46,319 nucleotides of DNA. Source: a bacterium (GTDB lineage Bacteria > Patescibacteriota > Patescibacteriia > UBA9934). Location: assembly GCA_027592325.1 (NCBI GenBank), contig JAQCKO010000008.1, positions 1 through 46,319 of the forward strand. The letters are read 5' to 3'. Numbering within the stretch: position 1 is the stretch's first letter; the number at the start of each line of letters is the position of its first letter. Below, one piece after another: positions 8,615 through 17,303 of this stretch. A program made the position numbers and the translations under genes. The notes beneath the pieces are model-generated. The model worked only from the letters and a program-made list of their open reading frames with translations, was not told the DNA's origin and searched no databases.

Positions 8615-8623
8615 GTATTCAGG

Positions 8624-8800
8624 TTAGTGAATGGAAATATTTGCGAGAAAATTCGGAGAAAGTTGGCGAGGGGCATTATAAATTGCCTTTCGAAATCGAC
8701 GTTTGCTCAGCATAATGCGAAATTGGCGACGCATTCTGTCAAATTTATGTGCACGTTGAAATGTCTTGTAGCTGCCGCCGATTGTATAGTGATTGAGCAT
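8624..8800 (-). CDS. Small basic hypothetical protein
   Basis: A 58-residue frame rich in Arg and Lys (FDRMRRQFRIMLSKRRFRKA) ending 10 bp before the 82-residue gene. The start chosen is ATG at 8798-8800, just downstream in reading direction of a strong hairpin; the longer open frame runs through that hairpin and is unlikely. No Shine-Dalgarno is seen. Its position as first gene before the dinB pair supports it, composition alone does not. Confidence 0.4.
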   Translation of the reverse strand: MLNHYTIGGSYKTFQRAHKFDRMRRQFRIMLSKRRFRKAIYNAPRQLSPNFLANISIH

Positions 8801-8826
8801 AATGTTAGGGGGTATTGAATGTTGAT

Positions 8827-8869
8827 GAAAAACAACTCGATCCGTGGAGGAGGGGATCGAGTTGTTTTT
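8827..8869 (-). terminator. Bidirectional terminator-like hairpin
   Basis: AAAAACAACTCGATCC pairs with GGATCGAGTTGTTTTT around a GTGGAGGAGG-type loop. Both strands end in a T-run, so it could terminate either direction; on the minus strand it would end the lexA transcript. Confidence 0.7.
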
Positions 8870-8883
8870 CTTGATTAGATTTC

Positions 8884-8921
8884 TCTGAAGAAGAGCTTGA
8901 TCCCTTAAGCTCTTCTTCAGA
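8884..8921. repeat. Perfect 15-bp inverted repeat downstream of lexA
   Basis: TCTGAAGAAGAGCTT (8884-8898) and AAGCTCTTCTTCAGA (8907-8921) are exact reverse complements with an 8-nt loop. No T-run follows on either strand, so it is not a standard terminator. It could be an RNA stabiliser or a protein-binding site. Confidence 0.75.
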
Positions 8922-9000
8922 TTGGCGGCCGGGATTCGTCGCGGCAAATCTGAGGATGAGCTGGGATCTAAATTTTAATGTACAGGAGAGGGTGTTTGCA

Positions 9001-9627
9001 TCAGTTTTGAAACCTTCGTATGACAGCACGAACAATTCCGCGAATATTAACGTCCCCTTTAACAATAATGGGCTGCATTGTGCTATTCGCTGGTTGGAGT
9101 CGAATATGGTCACGCTCTCTATAAAATCGTTTCAGCGTGGCATAGGCGTTATCAAGAAGGGCGACGACAATGTCTCCGTTTTTTGGTGAGGGATTGCGTT
9201 CTATCACAACATAATCTCCATCAAAGATGCCGTCTTCAATCATGCTGCGGCCCTTTACTTTGAGCACGTAAGAATTATCAGCGTCGACAACGAAATCAGC
9301 TGGTATGGCCATCGCTTCATAATCTTCAACGGCTTCAATTGGTTCCCCGGCAGTGATAAGACCGGCAAGGGGGAGCATCACGCTCATGGGGGAGACGAGG
9401 TCACTCTCCACAAGTTCAATTGAGCGTGCGCTCCCATCATCCGCTGTATTAATCACACCTTTTTCACAAAGTGCTTGAATGTGACCATGGATCGTTGATG
9501 GCGAGGAAAGACCAAGCCCATCGGCAATCTCTCGATAAGAGGGCGTATAGCTATTCTCTTGGATGAATGTCTCGATATAATCGAGGACAGCGCGTTGTTT
9601 CTTTGTGAGTGGTGGGAGAGGATTCAT
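9001..9627 (-). CDS. lexA: LexA repressor
   Basis: Encodes 208 residues. The N-terminal winged helix-turn-helix has TPSYREIADGLGLSSPSTIHGHI (about 28-50). The C-terminal S24 autoprotease domain has the Ala93-Gly94 cleavage bond in LITAGEP, catalytic Ser128 in KGRSMIEDGI and catalytic Lys166 in ATLKRF. On RecA stimulation it cleaves itself and releases SOS genes. The promoter overlaps a symmetrical box (9644-9662), pointing to autorepression. The cleavage dyad is intact, so it should be functional. It heads the minus-strand block containing dinB. Confidence 0.95.
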   Translation of the reverse strand: MNPLPPLTKKQRAVLDYIETFIQENSYTPSYREIADGLGLSSPSTIHGHIQALCEKGVINTADDGSARSIELVESDLVSPMSVMLPLAGLITAGEPIEAVEDYEAMAIPADFVVDADNSYVLKVKGRSMIEDGIFDGDYVVIERNPSPKNGDIVVALLDNAYATLKRFYRERDHIRLQPANSTMQPIIVKGDVNIRGIVRAVIRRFQN

Positions 9628-9643
9628 AATGTGTTCACTTTCT

Positions 9644-9673
9644 GTTCTAATTATACCAGAACAAAAACAGAAC
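9644..9673 (-). promoter_or_regulatory. lexA promoter with probable LexA box
   Basis: Reading the minus strand, TGGTATAAT is an extended -10 and is embedded exactly between GTTCT (9658-9662) and AGAAC (9644-9648), a perfect inverted repeat with 9-nt spacer. Another GTTCT lies just upstream (9669-9673). A repressor bound here would cover the -10. The box differs from Gram-positive GAAC-N4-GTTC and E. coli CTGT-N8-ACAG. Confidence 0.65.
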
Positions 9674-9700
9674 GCAATCTCGCCCTGGGGATAAACGAAA

Positions 9701-9722
9701 ACAGAGCCCGTAGGCCCTGCAT
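9701..9722. terminator. Weak hairpin near the 3' end of the 9756-10193 gene
   Basis: AGAGCCC/GGGCCT-type short stem followed by T-rich sequence on both strands (TTTTTCTT on plus, TGTTTTCG on minus). It is a plausible terminator for the minus-strand gene ending at 9756. Confidence 0.4.
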
Positions 9723-9755
9723 CTTTTTCTTATAATGCATCGTTCAGTACTACAT

Positions 9756-10193
9756 TCACTGGCTCTCAGTTAGTTGTTCAGAAAAATCAACACCTGAAAT
9801 TAGCCACCCCAATTCTTCATCGTTTTCTAAAAGAACACGTATAGGTGATACTTCTCCAGCTCCGTCAATCGTACCGTAAACAAGTGCTTGTCCTCCCGAG
9901 CTTTCGAATCCGTTGAACCGAATATCGCTCATATGTGTCAGTATCGGATTCAACGTTAAAAAGGCGTCAAATTCTTCGCGTGAGGTATTCGCACGAAATG
10001 CATCAGAGGCAAGCGTAGTATACGCAGTACTCATATCTCCGTTTGCAACCGTTTCAGTAAACGTTTTTGCCGCTTTTGTCGGTTTTGATCCGGTGCTAAT
10101 AGCTATGCTCATAGTCACAGCAATAATGGCAAACACAAGAACGATGGCCCCAAAGACGACGATGAATACGATATTTAAGGGGGATTTCTTCAT
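9756..10193 (-). CDS. Membrane-anchored NTF2-like small protein
   Basis: Encodes 145 residues. Residues 7-33 form one transmembrane segment (IVFIVVFGAIVLVFAIIAVTM). The extracytoplasmic part begins with TKAAKTFTETVANGDMSTAYTTLAS, a helix pattern typical of small NTF2-like or DUF4864/DUF4878-type domains, followed by strands around GGQALVYGTID and WLISGVDFSE. No catalytic residues are recognisable. It is transcribed from its own leaderless-type promoter. The fold call is by pattern only; a role in the cell envelope is inference. Confidence 0.8.
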   Translation of the reverse strand: MKKSPLNIVFIVVFGAIVLVFAIIAVTMSIAISTGSKPTKAAKTFTETVANGDMSTAYTTLASDAFRANTSREEFDAFLTLNPILTHMSDIRFNGFESSGGQALVYGTIDGAGEVSPIRVLLENDEELGWLISGVDFSEQLTESQ

Positions 10194-10202
10194 ATATATC
10201 GT

Positions 10203-10211
10203 ATTGTATCA
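10203..10211 (-). promoter_or_regulatory. Extended -10 promoter, leaderless type
   Basis: Minus-strand TGATACAAT ends 9 nt before the ATG at 10193; no Shine-Dalgarno is seen. Confidence 0.55.
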
Positions 10212-10253
10212 GGTTTCAGTATCGAGGTCAGAGGTTTAAGGTATGGGAGACAA

Positions 10254-10289
10254 AAAAACACGCACATTCGTTTGAATGCACGTGTTTTA
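10254..10289 (-). terminator. Terminator after the YceI gene
   Basis: AAAACACG...CGTGTTTT outer arms enclose CATTC-GTTT-GAATG. The arms are A/T flanked on both sides, so it can act in either direction. Confidence 0.65.
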
Positions 10290-10302
10290 TTTGTTGATTT
10301 GT

Positions 10303-10992
10303 TTACTCAGTTGCTGTTTCAAGCGTGAGATCAAGGGTAAAGCCAATCATGTTTTTGATCGCTTTATCACCTAGATTTTGGAAGAAATTGCTTGATTCAT
10401 ACGTGATTCCCCATTCTGTACGATCGATCTCAAATTCGGCGTTTGCAATGACATGGTTATCAACTTCAGTAAAGGTCACAGGGAAGCTGATTTCATTGGT
10501 GGTGTCCAAAATGGTGAGCTCACCTGATGCCATATACATGTCATCATCATTCATAGAGATATTTGTGATCACAATGGTTGACGTTGGATAGTTCTCAACA
10601 TCGAAAAAATCGGCATTAAGAAGATGGCTTTCTACGCGCTCATTATCAGGGAAAGCAATCGTTGTCATGTCGATGACGAATTTCCCTTCCGTAATAATAC
10701 CTTCCTCACGTGTGAGGGTTCCATTTGCAAGCTGAACGGTTCCAATATAAGGGGCTCCGACAATACGTCCTGACTCCCAGGTAAGAACAGATTCATCAAT
10801 ATTTGCGGTATAACTGACGGTATCAGGGAGGGTGAAACTGAGAGCAACTTCGGACCCATCCGCAGTTACATCACCAGTTGCATCATTAACAGGGCTGGTA
10901 TTCGTTTCTGCGTCAGGTTTTGTTTGCAGGGCAAAAAGCGCAATAAGAACAATGGCAATAACGGCCAAAATAATCGGAAGCGGTGATTTCAT
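10303..10992 (-). CDS. YceI-family lipid-binding protein, membrane-anchored
   Basis: Encodes 229 residues. Residues 3-22 form an N-terminal transmembrane anchor (PLPIILAVIAIVLIALFAL), followed by a linker and a YceI-type lipocalin barrel: SVLTWESGRIVGAPYIGTV, EGKFVIDMTTI, LLNADFFDVENYPTSTIVIT and FEIDRTEWGITY are typical. Members bind isoprenoids or amphiphiles in a hydrophobic pocket. Here the domain would face outward. It is the first gene seen on the minus strand after a divergent GC-rich small gene, with its own terminator. The ligand is unknown. Confidence 0.88.
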   Translation of the reverse strand: MKSPLPIILAVIAIVLIALFALQTKPDAETNTSPVNDATGDVTADGSEVALSFTLPDTVSYTANIDESVLTWESGRIVGAPYIGTVQLANGTLTREEGIITEGKFVIDMTTIAFPDNERVESHLLNADFFDVENYPTSTIVITNISMNDDDMYMASGELTILDTTNEISFPVTFTEVDNHVIANAEFEIDRTEWGITYESSNFFQNLGDKAIKNMIGFTLDLTLETATE

Positions 10993-11116
10993 AATTCGTT
11001 TTTAGTTATATTTAAAGGGTAGCATGAGGGGTGGGGAAGAGGGAATAGGGAGAGGTTTCAGGTTGCTGGTGACAGGTGTAACGATTGTACCGCCTTTAGC
11101 CTTATCCCTTAAGGTA

Positions 11117-11145
11117 TTGACAATTTCGCCAGTATTTGCTAAATT
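11117..11145 (+). promoter_or_regulatory. Strong sigma70-type promoter
   Basis: TTGACA (11117-11122), a 17-nt spacer ending in TGC, and TAAATT (11140-11145). It drives the small ORF at 11184 with a ~35-nt leader. Confidence 0.7.
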
Positions 11146-11183
11146 AATCCAGTTGCCGACAAGGTGTTGGCAGAAGGAGAGAA

Positions 11184-11465
11184 ATGCAATCAAGCGATCC
11201 GGGTGGTGTTTCAAAGCCACCAGTGCAAGGTACGACATGCACCTGTTCAGGAAAAGGGGATGCAACGTTTTCCCTCTCTGAAGAAGGCCCGGGTTGGGTC
11301 GTCGCGGGGGACGAGCGGGGTTCTTACGATAGCCGCGGAATGCCTGTCTACGCAGACCCGGAGGACGTAGATGATCCAACGACGGAGACGATGGCCTGGA
11401 AGGCTCCAGGACATGGTAACGTCGAAGGAATAATTCTGACGGCTGACAACAAGTCTGACAAGTGA
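11184..11465 (+). CDS. Hypothetical 93-residue protein with CxC motif
   Basis: Preceded by AAGGAGAG at ideal spacing, under a good promoter and followed by a GC-rich hairpin, so it is a complete transcription unit. The protein is polar and Gly/Asp-rich with TTCTCSGKGD near residue 20 and YADPEDVDDPTT in the middle; no signal peptide or membrane segment is seen. GC content is higher than its neighbours and translation depends on a Shine-Dalgarno, unlike the leaderless genes nearby. I do not recognise a family. The CTC pair could bind metal but only two cysteines exist. Confidence 0.65.
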   Translation: MQSSDPGGVSKPPVQGTTCTCSGKGDATFSLSEEGPGWVVAGDERGSYDSRGMPVYADPEDVDDPTTETMAWKAPGHGNVEGIILTADNKSDK

Positions 11466-11476
11466 TGTGGAGGGAC

Positions 11477-11510
11477 GGCCGCCGTATGCTGAAAAGCTGC
11501 GGCGGCGTTC
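11477..11510 (+). terminator. Terminator-like hairpin
   Basis: GCCGCCG (11478-11484) pairs with CGGCGGC (11500-11506) around a 15-nt loop; followed by GTTCTGATTT, a weak T-run. Confidence 0.55.
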
Positions 11511-11582
11511 TGATTTATATCAACATAGTCAGAAAGCTCTGATATAGTATGAGTAATTTGGCAAAGTACTCAAAATATCACT

Positions 11583-14500
11583 ATGAAAGCCTCATCATTA
11601 CATCATTTTCAGCGTTTATCGGCCATAATTGGCTGTATGCTCTTATTTTCTATGCTGACAGCAAGTCCACTGCAGGCAGCAGGCTATGATTTCGATGTTG
11701 CATCGGTATCACGTCAAGGTGTTATCAATCCTGAGCATCGTCATTCAAGCACTGATACGGCAACCGGAACATATACCTATAGTTACCCGCTCAATCTGCC
11801 ACAAGGACGGCGCGGAATGATGCCTGAGATAACATTTGATTACTCGAGTCAAAATGCAAGTCATACTGTCCTTGGGTATGGATGGGATGTTGGCATTCCG
11901 TCAATTTCTCGTTCGTCAAAATACGGGGTAGTTGAAATGTATGATGATGGGAGAAATGATTTTTACGGCTCATTATTCGGTGAATTAACCCCACTCTCTA
12001 TTGATGGTGATGGGTATGGGATATATGGACCAAAAATTGAAACGGGGAGCTTTTATACCATTGAGTATCATCCAGATGATTCTTGGACGGTAAATGATCG
12101 TGAGGGACGTATATATACATTCGGTGCTGACACGCTTTCACGTAGCGAAGATCATGCTGATGCGAGCCGTATTAGTAAATGGATGCTCAATAAAGTAGAA
12201 GATGCGAATGGGAATATGGTGACCTATACCTATGAAGAAGATGAGGATCAAATGTATCCGCATGAGGTGTATTACACGGGAAAAGACGCCGATTTAGGGC
12301 GTTTTAAAATTGTCTTCACGCGTGAAGCTCGTCCCGATATTCTAGACGCTTACAACACAGGCTATCGTATAGAAACGAATCAGCGCATAAGCGGCATCGA
12401 AATTTATGATGGCCTCGATTTAATGCGAGAAGTTGATATTGCGTATACATCTGGCGTGAATGGTATGCGGTCACTTGTGGAATCATTCACAGAAACAAGT
12501 CATGGACCATTCGGAACAGTTGTGCTTCCGCCAATTGAATTTAATTATACCGACGCAGGAACGGCATGGGAGTTCACTGAAGGAGAATATAATTTAGCTT
12601 CAAGTCGAGTTGATGGCGATGCAAAGCGTTTCATCGATATAAATGGTGATAGCTATATTGATTTCGTTTTCGCTTGGCGGAATGATTGGATCGATATTGT
12701 AGAAAACTGGATTCATAATGGAGATGAGACTGGTTGGACCGAAGTGGAGGATATTATTGTGCCGGAGTATCTAGGAGGACCTTCAGGTGCAGCATCAAGT
12801 ATAGTTTCTGCCGATATTGATGGAGATGGTGATATGGATTGGATGCGTGCAGAACCGATTGCACATGATCATGATGATGCCGTGTATCTTAATGACGGTA
12901 CGGGTACTTGGACGGAAGATTTAGGTTACGATTTTCTTTACGAAATTGATCCAGGTCGTTTTCTTATCGATATAAATGGAGATGGATATTCAGATATTTT
13001 CAAAGTGGCCGGTGAGACGAAACAAGTATTTTTGCACGATGCAGATGGAACCGGGTGGACATGGGATATCTCTTATGAGGAGGGTGATCATATTCCGGAA
13101 GATTTTGACTATATAAATCATCATTGGTTTGACGTAAATGGAGATGGGCTCACAGATGGTTTAGAAGCGTGGGAAGTGCCGAATGTCTACTTGAATACCG
13201 GTGACAAAAATTGGTCTAATGTATCACTTACAGATTTTCCAGCATTCATCAATACGATTCCGGATGCCAAATTTCGTATTGTTGATGTAAATGGTGATGG
13301 CTTAGAAGACATAATTGATACGCAATATGAACCATTTTCGGTTCATATTAATAAGGGCAATTATACGTGGGAAGAGGTTTTTGATTGGGAGATTCCATTC
13401 GAATATCGTGATCGTGAATATATGCTCGATGTGAATGCAGATGGGCATGCTGATTTTGCGAGAACATATGAAGATACCTGCACAGATGAATTTGGCGTTG
13501 ATTATGACTGTTGGAAAATGGATTCCTATGTCTGGAATGGTCAGAAGGCTGATTTGCTGAATCACATTACCTTCAGTAGTGGATCGAGCATTTATATTGA
13601 CTATACGGTTTCATCACATGAGCGCGATATAAGCGGCAATCTGCTCAACCCAAATCTCCCCTTCATTCAAACCGTCGTTGATTCGGTGACAGAAAATGAT
13701 GGCATGGGTAATTTGGCGACGACATCTTATGACTATGCTGGTGGCGAATTTTATTATCAAAGTCATTTTGATCGCAAAATGGCCGGATTCGCTTCCGTTG
13801 AAGTTATCGATGCGTTTGGAAATATCACCAAACAATACTTCCATCAAGGAAATGAGACAAATAGTGCGATGGGAGAATCGGCTGATACGGGAAATAAAGT
13901 TGGACGCATGTACCGTGAGGAAGTCTATGACAATGCTGATAATCTCTTTCGAACAAGTATCTACGATTGGGAGGAAACGCTCCTCCCGGATGGGGAAGAA
14001 AACCGCTATTTCGTTTGGAATGCTGGGGAAGTGCAAATGCAATATGATGGTAATTTGACGCATGTCGATACGGCGAGCACAAATCTTTATGACCTCACAA
14101 ATGGAAATTTACTCGAGGTGACGAATTGGGGGAAGGTTGATGCTTCAGATGACGGTACATTCATTGATATTCTTAGCGATGCATCAAAGATGATTTATGA
14201 ATATGTGGAATCAGACGGGTTCACAGCGCTTCCATGGCATGAAGAATTTCGTGATGAGAGCGCAGAGCTACTGCGAGAAAAAGTCTATTTTTACGATGAC
14301 ATGCTTGTCACCGAAGCATCGCTTGGAAATATCACCAAAGTAGGAGAACGCATTAAGCCAGGATTTTCTGCAGGGTCTATTCGCTATACAGAATTCGACC
14401 ATGATGCATACGGGAATATTATTCAGGAAATTGATGCAGAAAATGCTTATACGGTGACCGTATTTGATGCCGACGGATATTATCCGACATCCATGCAGAA

Positions 14501-17297
14501 TCATTATGGACATATCCAGCTGCAAACCGTTGATACGCGCACCGGGGAAGTGACGCGCATGGAAGATGCAAATGGGGTAAGTATTGAGACAGATCGCGAT
14601 GCTATTGGGCGGCCGCTAGAAGTACGGAAAAGTGATCCGACAGCAGCTGGGCTACTAAATACCATCGAAACCTATACCTACGATGATATTTCTATGCCTC
14701 GCAGTATCACAAAAACGACCCATGACGGTACGACGACCATGGCTAGCATTGAATACATTGATGGACTCAAAAATACGATGCAAATTCGTACCGAACGGGA
14801 TGATGGCGACTATGCGATTATCGACTCTAGCTATGACACGCTGCGTAGACCGGCATCTACATCGGCTGCCTATATTTCTGCAGGGTCAACATTTACGATT
14901 CCCGATCCACTCCAGCCGCAAACAGTGACTTCGTATGATGCGCTTTCGCGGGTGACGTCAGTTTTAGATGATGTTGGTGAAATTGTGACCAACTATGATG
15001 GCTATGAGAAAACGGTGACTGATGAAAAAGGCAAGGTGCATACATACGAAAATGATGCCTATGGACGATTAATTGCTGTCAACGAGGTATTCGATGTAGC
15101 GGATTATGTTACGTCGTATCGCTATAATCTTGCTGGTGACCTGGAAGAAATCATCGATGCCGAAGGGAATATCCGTACCTTTGAATACGATATGCTTGGT
15201 CGCCGCACCATGGCAGATGATCTTCATCATCCATCTGATATCGATTTTGGTTCGTATACCTATCTATATGACCTGGTTGATAATCTCACCAGCATGCAAA
15301 TTCCAAGCGGTGAACAGATAAAGTATTCATATGACAAGCTTCGCCGCGTTACAAAAGAGGAGGTGATTGCACCGGTTCCGGAATTGATTGTGAATTATAA
15401 ATATGATTCTGCGGAGAATGGGCTTGGAAAATTGCATTGGGTGAATAAAGCTTCAGACGGCATAGGGACCTTTTATGCCTATAATCTTGCTGGTGATGCC
15501 AAGCGGCGGATGGTAGGAATTGACGGGGCAAATTACGAATTTCTATATCAATATGATCGTCTTGGTCGTCAGATTGGTTCGCTGAATCCATCGGGCCAGC
15601 AGCTTGTCACAAGCTATGATGAAAGCGGTATTGAAACCATGACGCTCGATGGTGTATCGGTCCTCACCTCGGTGATGTATGCACCGCATGGGCGGGAAGA
15701 AGTTATTTCGTATGGGAATGGTGCTGTGACGGTAAATACCTATGATCCATTTGAGCGGTATTGGCTACAAAATCGTGTGACGACATCGGGGCTCGACACG
15801 GTGCAGAGTCTCACCTATGGCTATGACCCGGCAGGGAATCTGACAGCACTCATAGATGCTTCAACCCTTGGGACGGCTCATACCGTGGTCTACGGTTACG
15901 ACGACCTTCATCGCCTCACCTCGGCGACCGCAACAGAATATACTGAACCAGCAGACAATTATGACTGGGTCTATGATTACGATATTCTCGGGAATATGAT
16001 TTTGCACCCGGTGAAGGGAGTGATTAGCTACGGCGAAACAGGCCATGCGAATCCACATGCCGCAACAGGTATTGGCGCAGATGTCTGGGCCTATGATGAA
16101 AATGGGAATCTCACCTCAGCAGCTCTCGATAGCTATACATGGAATGCGCGCGGGGAGATGACATCGCATGTAAATGGGGTTGATACCACGGAGTATAAAT
16201 ATGACGATGGTGGAACACGGCGCGTAAAGGTGAATCCTGACGGAACGCGGGTGCTGTATCTTGGAGATGGGTTCATTATTGATGAATCAGAAGAAACAGA
16301 AGAGTGGCATGTATCGCTAAATGGTAATCATATATACACGCATATAAATGACCTATCTCCAGCCGATGAAGACCGCGCACACTTTATTCACACCGATCAC
16401 CTCACCTCAATAGGAGCGGTAACGGCAAGCGATGGAACCTGGCTGCGCGTGCATACCTATACCCCATATGGGAATAGTCATGTAACGGTAGAGAATCCAG
16501 CCGATCCATCCGCAACCGACACAGACCGCTTCACGTTCAGTGGGAAAGAACGAGATGATGAAAGTGATTTGATGTATTTCGAAGCGCGCTACCTTGCAAC
16601 CGATGCTGCGAGGTTTACGGGGCAGGATATGCTGTTTTGGGATATTGGGAGGCAGGACAGACTCCTTGATCCACAGCTAGCAAATAGTTATAGCTATACC
16701 AAGAATAACCCAGCGGTTTATGTAGACCCGGATGGAAAGAATCCATTGCTTGCTTTAGGTGGAGCAGCTTCGCGTTTCGCTCAGCGTATAGCACTTCATG
16801 CTGCAGCTGGGGCTATTGTTGGGACTGGTGTGCAAGCGACCATTGACGCTACAACTCCAGGCAAGACTTCATCTGGTCAGTATGCAGGAGCTGCCCTTGG
16901 TGGTGCTGTTACTGGAGTAGGTGTTGGTTTGGGAGCCGGAACGATGGTTCCTGCCGCAGTGGGTAGCGTCACTGGTGATCTAACGGGCTACGCCAGCGAT
17001 GGTATTGCAGTTAGTCCTCAGAGTATCGCTCAAAATGCGCTTGTATCAGTGGTTACTGGTAATATTCCCGCAGTCAGTGTAAAAGGAGTAACCGCTGGAC
17101 GCAATAGCTACTCTGCTATCTCAAAACAGATTAATACGAAACTACAAAATGGTACAATTTCGACAGTTTCTGCAGCAACTGCAGGGAAATCTATAGCTGG
17201 AATGGTTACAGAGCAAGCTCCTGGTGCAGCAACAGAAGCAGCCGTTAAGACATTCATTAAACCGATCATTAAGCTGTTTAAGAAAAAAGAAATGTAA
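11583..17297 (+). CDS. Secreted RHS/SpvB-type polymorphic toxin protein
   Basis: Encodes 1904 residues. A signal peptide is visible (about 1-32, ending SPLQA-AG). Next is a SpvB/TcB-like segment (TGTYTYSYPLNLPQGRRGMM, LGYGWDVG). Calcium-type FG-GAP loops follow near 349, 410, 462, 517, 567 and 616 (D-x-N/D-G-D-G-x-x-D forms). Many YD repeats run to about 1640, then the RHS core RFTFSGKERDDESDLMYFEAR and YSYTKNNPAVYVDPDG near 1700-1718. The last ~185 residues are the variable tip: Gly/Ala-rich hydrophobic stretches (AGAIVGTGVQ, LGGAVTGVGVGLGAG) and a basic end, KLFKKKEM. Such proteins form a hollow shell carrying a toxic tip against neighbouring cells. No nuclease motif is seen, so a membrane-active or non-toxic end are both possible. 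A possible TGATATAGT -10 lies near 11540. Confidence 0.92.
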   Translation: MKASSLHHFQRLSAIIGCMLLFSMLTASPLQAAGYDFDVASVSRQGVINPEHRHSSTDTATGTYTYSYPLNLPQGRRGMMPEITFDYSSQNASHTVLGYGWDVGIPSISRSSKYGVVEMYDDGRNDFYGSLFGELTPLSIDGDGYGIYGPKIETGSFYTIEYHPDDSWTVNDREGRIYTFGADTLSRSEDHADASRISKWMLNKVEDANGNMVTYTYEEDEDQMYPHEVYYTGKDADLGRFKIVFTREARPDILDAYNTGYRIETNQRISGIEIYDGLDLMREVDIAYTSGVNGMRSLVESFTETSHGPFGTVVLPPIEFNYTDAGTAWEFTEGEYNLASSRVDGDAKRFIDINGDSYIDFVFAWRNDWIDIVENWIHNGDETGWTEVEDIIVPEYLGGPSGAASSIVSADIDGDGDMDWMRAEPIAHDHDDAVYLNDGTGTWTEDLGYDFLYEIDPGRFLIDINGDGYSDIFKVAGETKQVFLHDADGTGWTWDISYEEGDHIPEDFDYINHHWFDVNGDGLTDGLEAWEVPNVYLNTGDKNWSNVSLTDFPAFINTIPDAKFRIVDVNGDGLEDIIDTQYEPFSVHINKGNYTWEEVFDWEIPFEYRDREYMLDVNADGHADFARTYEDTCTDEFGVDYDCWKMDSYVWNGQKADLLNHITFSSGSSIYIDYTVSSHERDISGNLLNPNLPFIQTVVDSVTENDGMGNLATTSYDYAGGEFYYQSHFDRKMAGFASVEVIDAFGNITKQYFHQGNETNSAMGESADTGNKVGRMYREEVYDNADNLFRTSIYDWEETLLPDGEENRYFVWNAGEVQMQYDGNLTHVDTASTNLYDLTNGNLLEVTNWGKVDASDDGTFIDILSDASKMIYEYVESDGFTALPWHEEFRDESAELLREKVYFYDDMLVTEASLGNITKVGERIKPGFSAGSIRYTEFDHDAYGNIIQEIDAENAYTVTVFDADGYYPTSMQNHYGHIQLQTVDTRTGEVTRMEDANGVSIETDRDAIGRPLEVRKSDPTAAGLLNTIETYTYDDISMPRSITKTTHDGTTTMASIEYIDGLKNTMQIRTERDDGDYAIIDSSYDTLRRPASTSAAYISAGSTFTIPDPLQPQTVTSYDALSRVTSVLDDVGEIVTNYDGYEKTVTDEKGKVHTYENDAYGRLIAVNEVFDVADYVTSYRYNLAGDLEEIIDAEGNIRTFEYDMLGRRTMADDLHHPSDIDFGSYTYLYDLVDNLTSMQIPSGEQIKYSYDKLRRVTKEEVIAPVPELIVNYKYDSAENGLGKLHWVNKASDGIGTFYAYNLAGDAKRRMVGIDGANYEFLYQYDRLGRQIGSLNPSGQQLVTSYDESGIETMTLDGVSVLTSVMYAPHGREEVISYGNGAVTVNTYDPFERYWLQNRVTTSGLDTVQSLTYGYDPAGNLTALIDASTLGTAHTVVYGYDDLHRLTSATATEYTEPADNYDWVYDYDILGNMILHPVKGVISYGETGHANPHAATGIGADVWAYDENGNLTSAALDSYTWNARGEMTSHVNGVDTTEYKYDDGGTRRVKVNPDGTRVLYLGDGFIIDESEETEEWHVSLNGNHIYTHINDLSPADEDRAHFIHTDHLTSIGAVTASDGTWLRVHTYTPYGNSHVTVENPADPSATDTDRFTFSGKERDDESDLMYFEARYLATDAARFTGQDMLFWDIGRQDRLLDPQLANSYSYTKNNPAVYVDPDGKNPLLALGGAASRFAQRIALHAAAGAIVGTGVQATIDATTPGKTSSGQYAGAALGGAVTGVGVGLGAGTMVPAAVGSVTGDLTGYASDGIAVSPQSIAQNALVSVVTGNIPAVSVKGVTAGRNSYSAISKQINTKLQNGTISTVSAATAGKSIAGMVTEQAPGAATEAAVKTFIKPIIKLFKKKEM
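16416..16640 (+). repeat. RHS core repeat, copy 1 (in full-length gene)
   Basis: A 225-bp segment encoding the RHS core just before the variable tip. It is repeated colinearly at 17855-18079 (11 mismatches by my count) and partly at 19356-19486. Divergence begins right after LFW in copies 1 and 2. Confidence 0.93.
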
Positions 17298-17303
17298 GGT
17301 GAT

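Noticed and set aside
8801-8947. N-terminal extension of the small basic ORF
   Set aside because: The added residues are encoded by two strong hairpins downstream of lexA.
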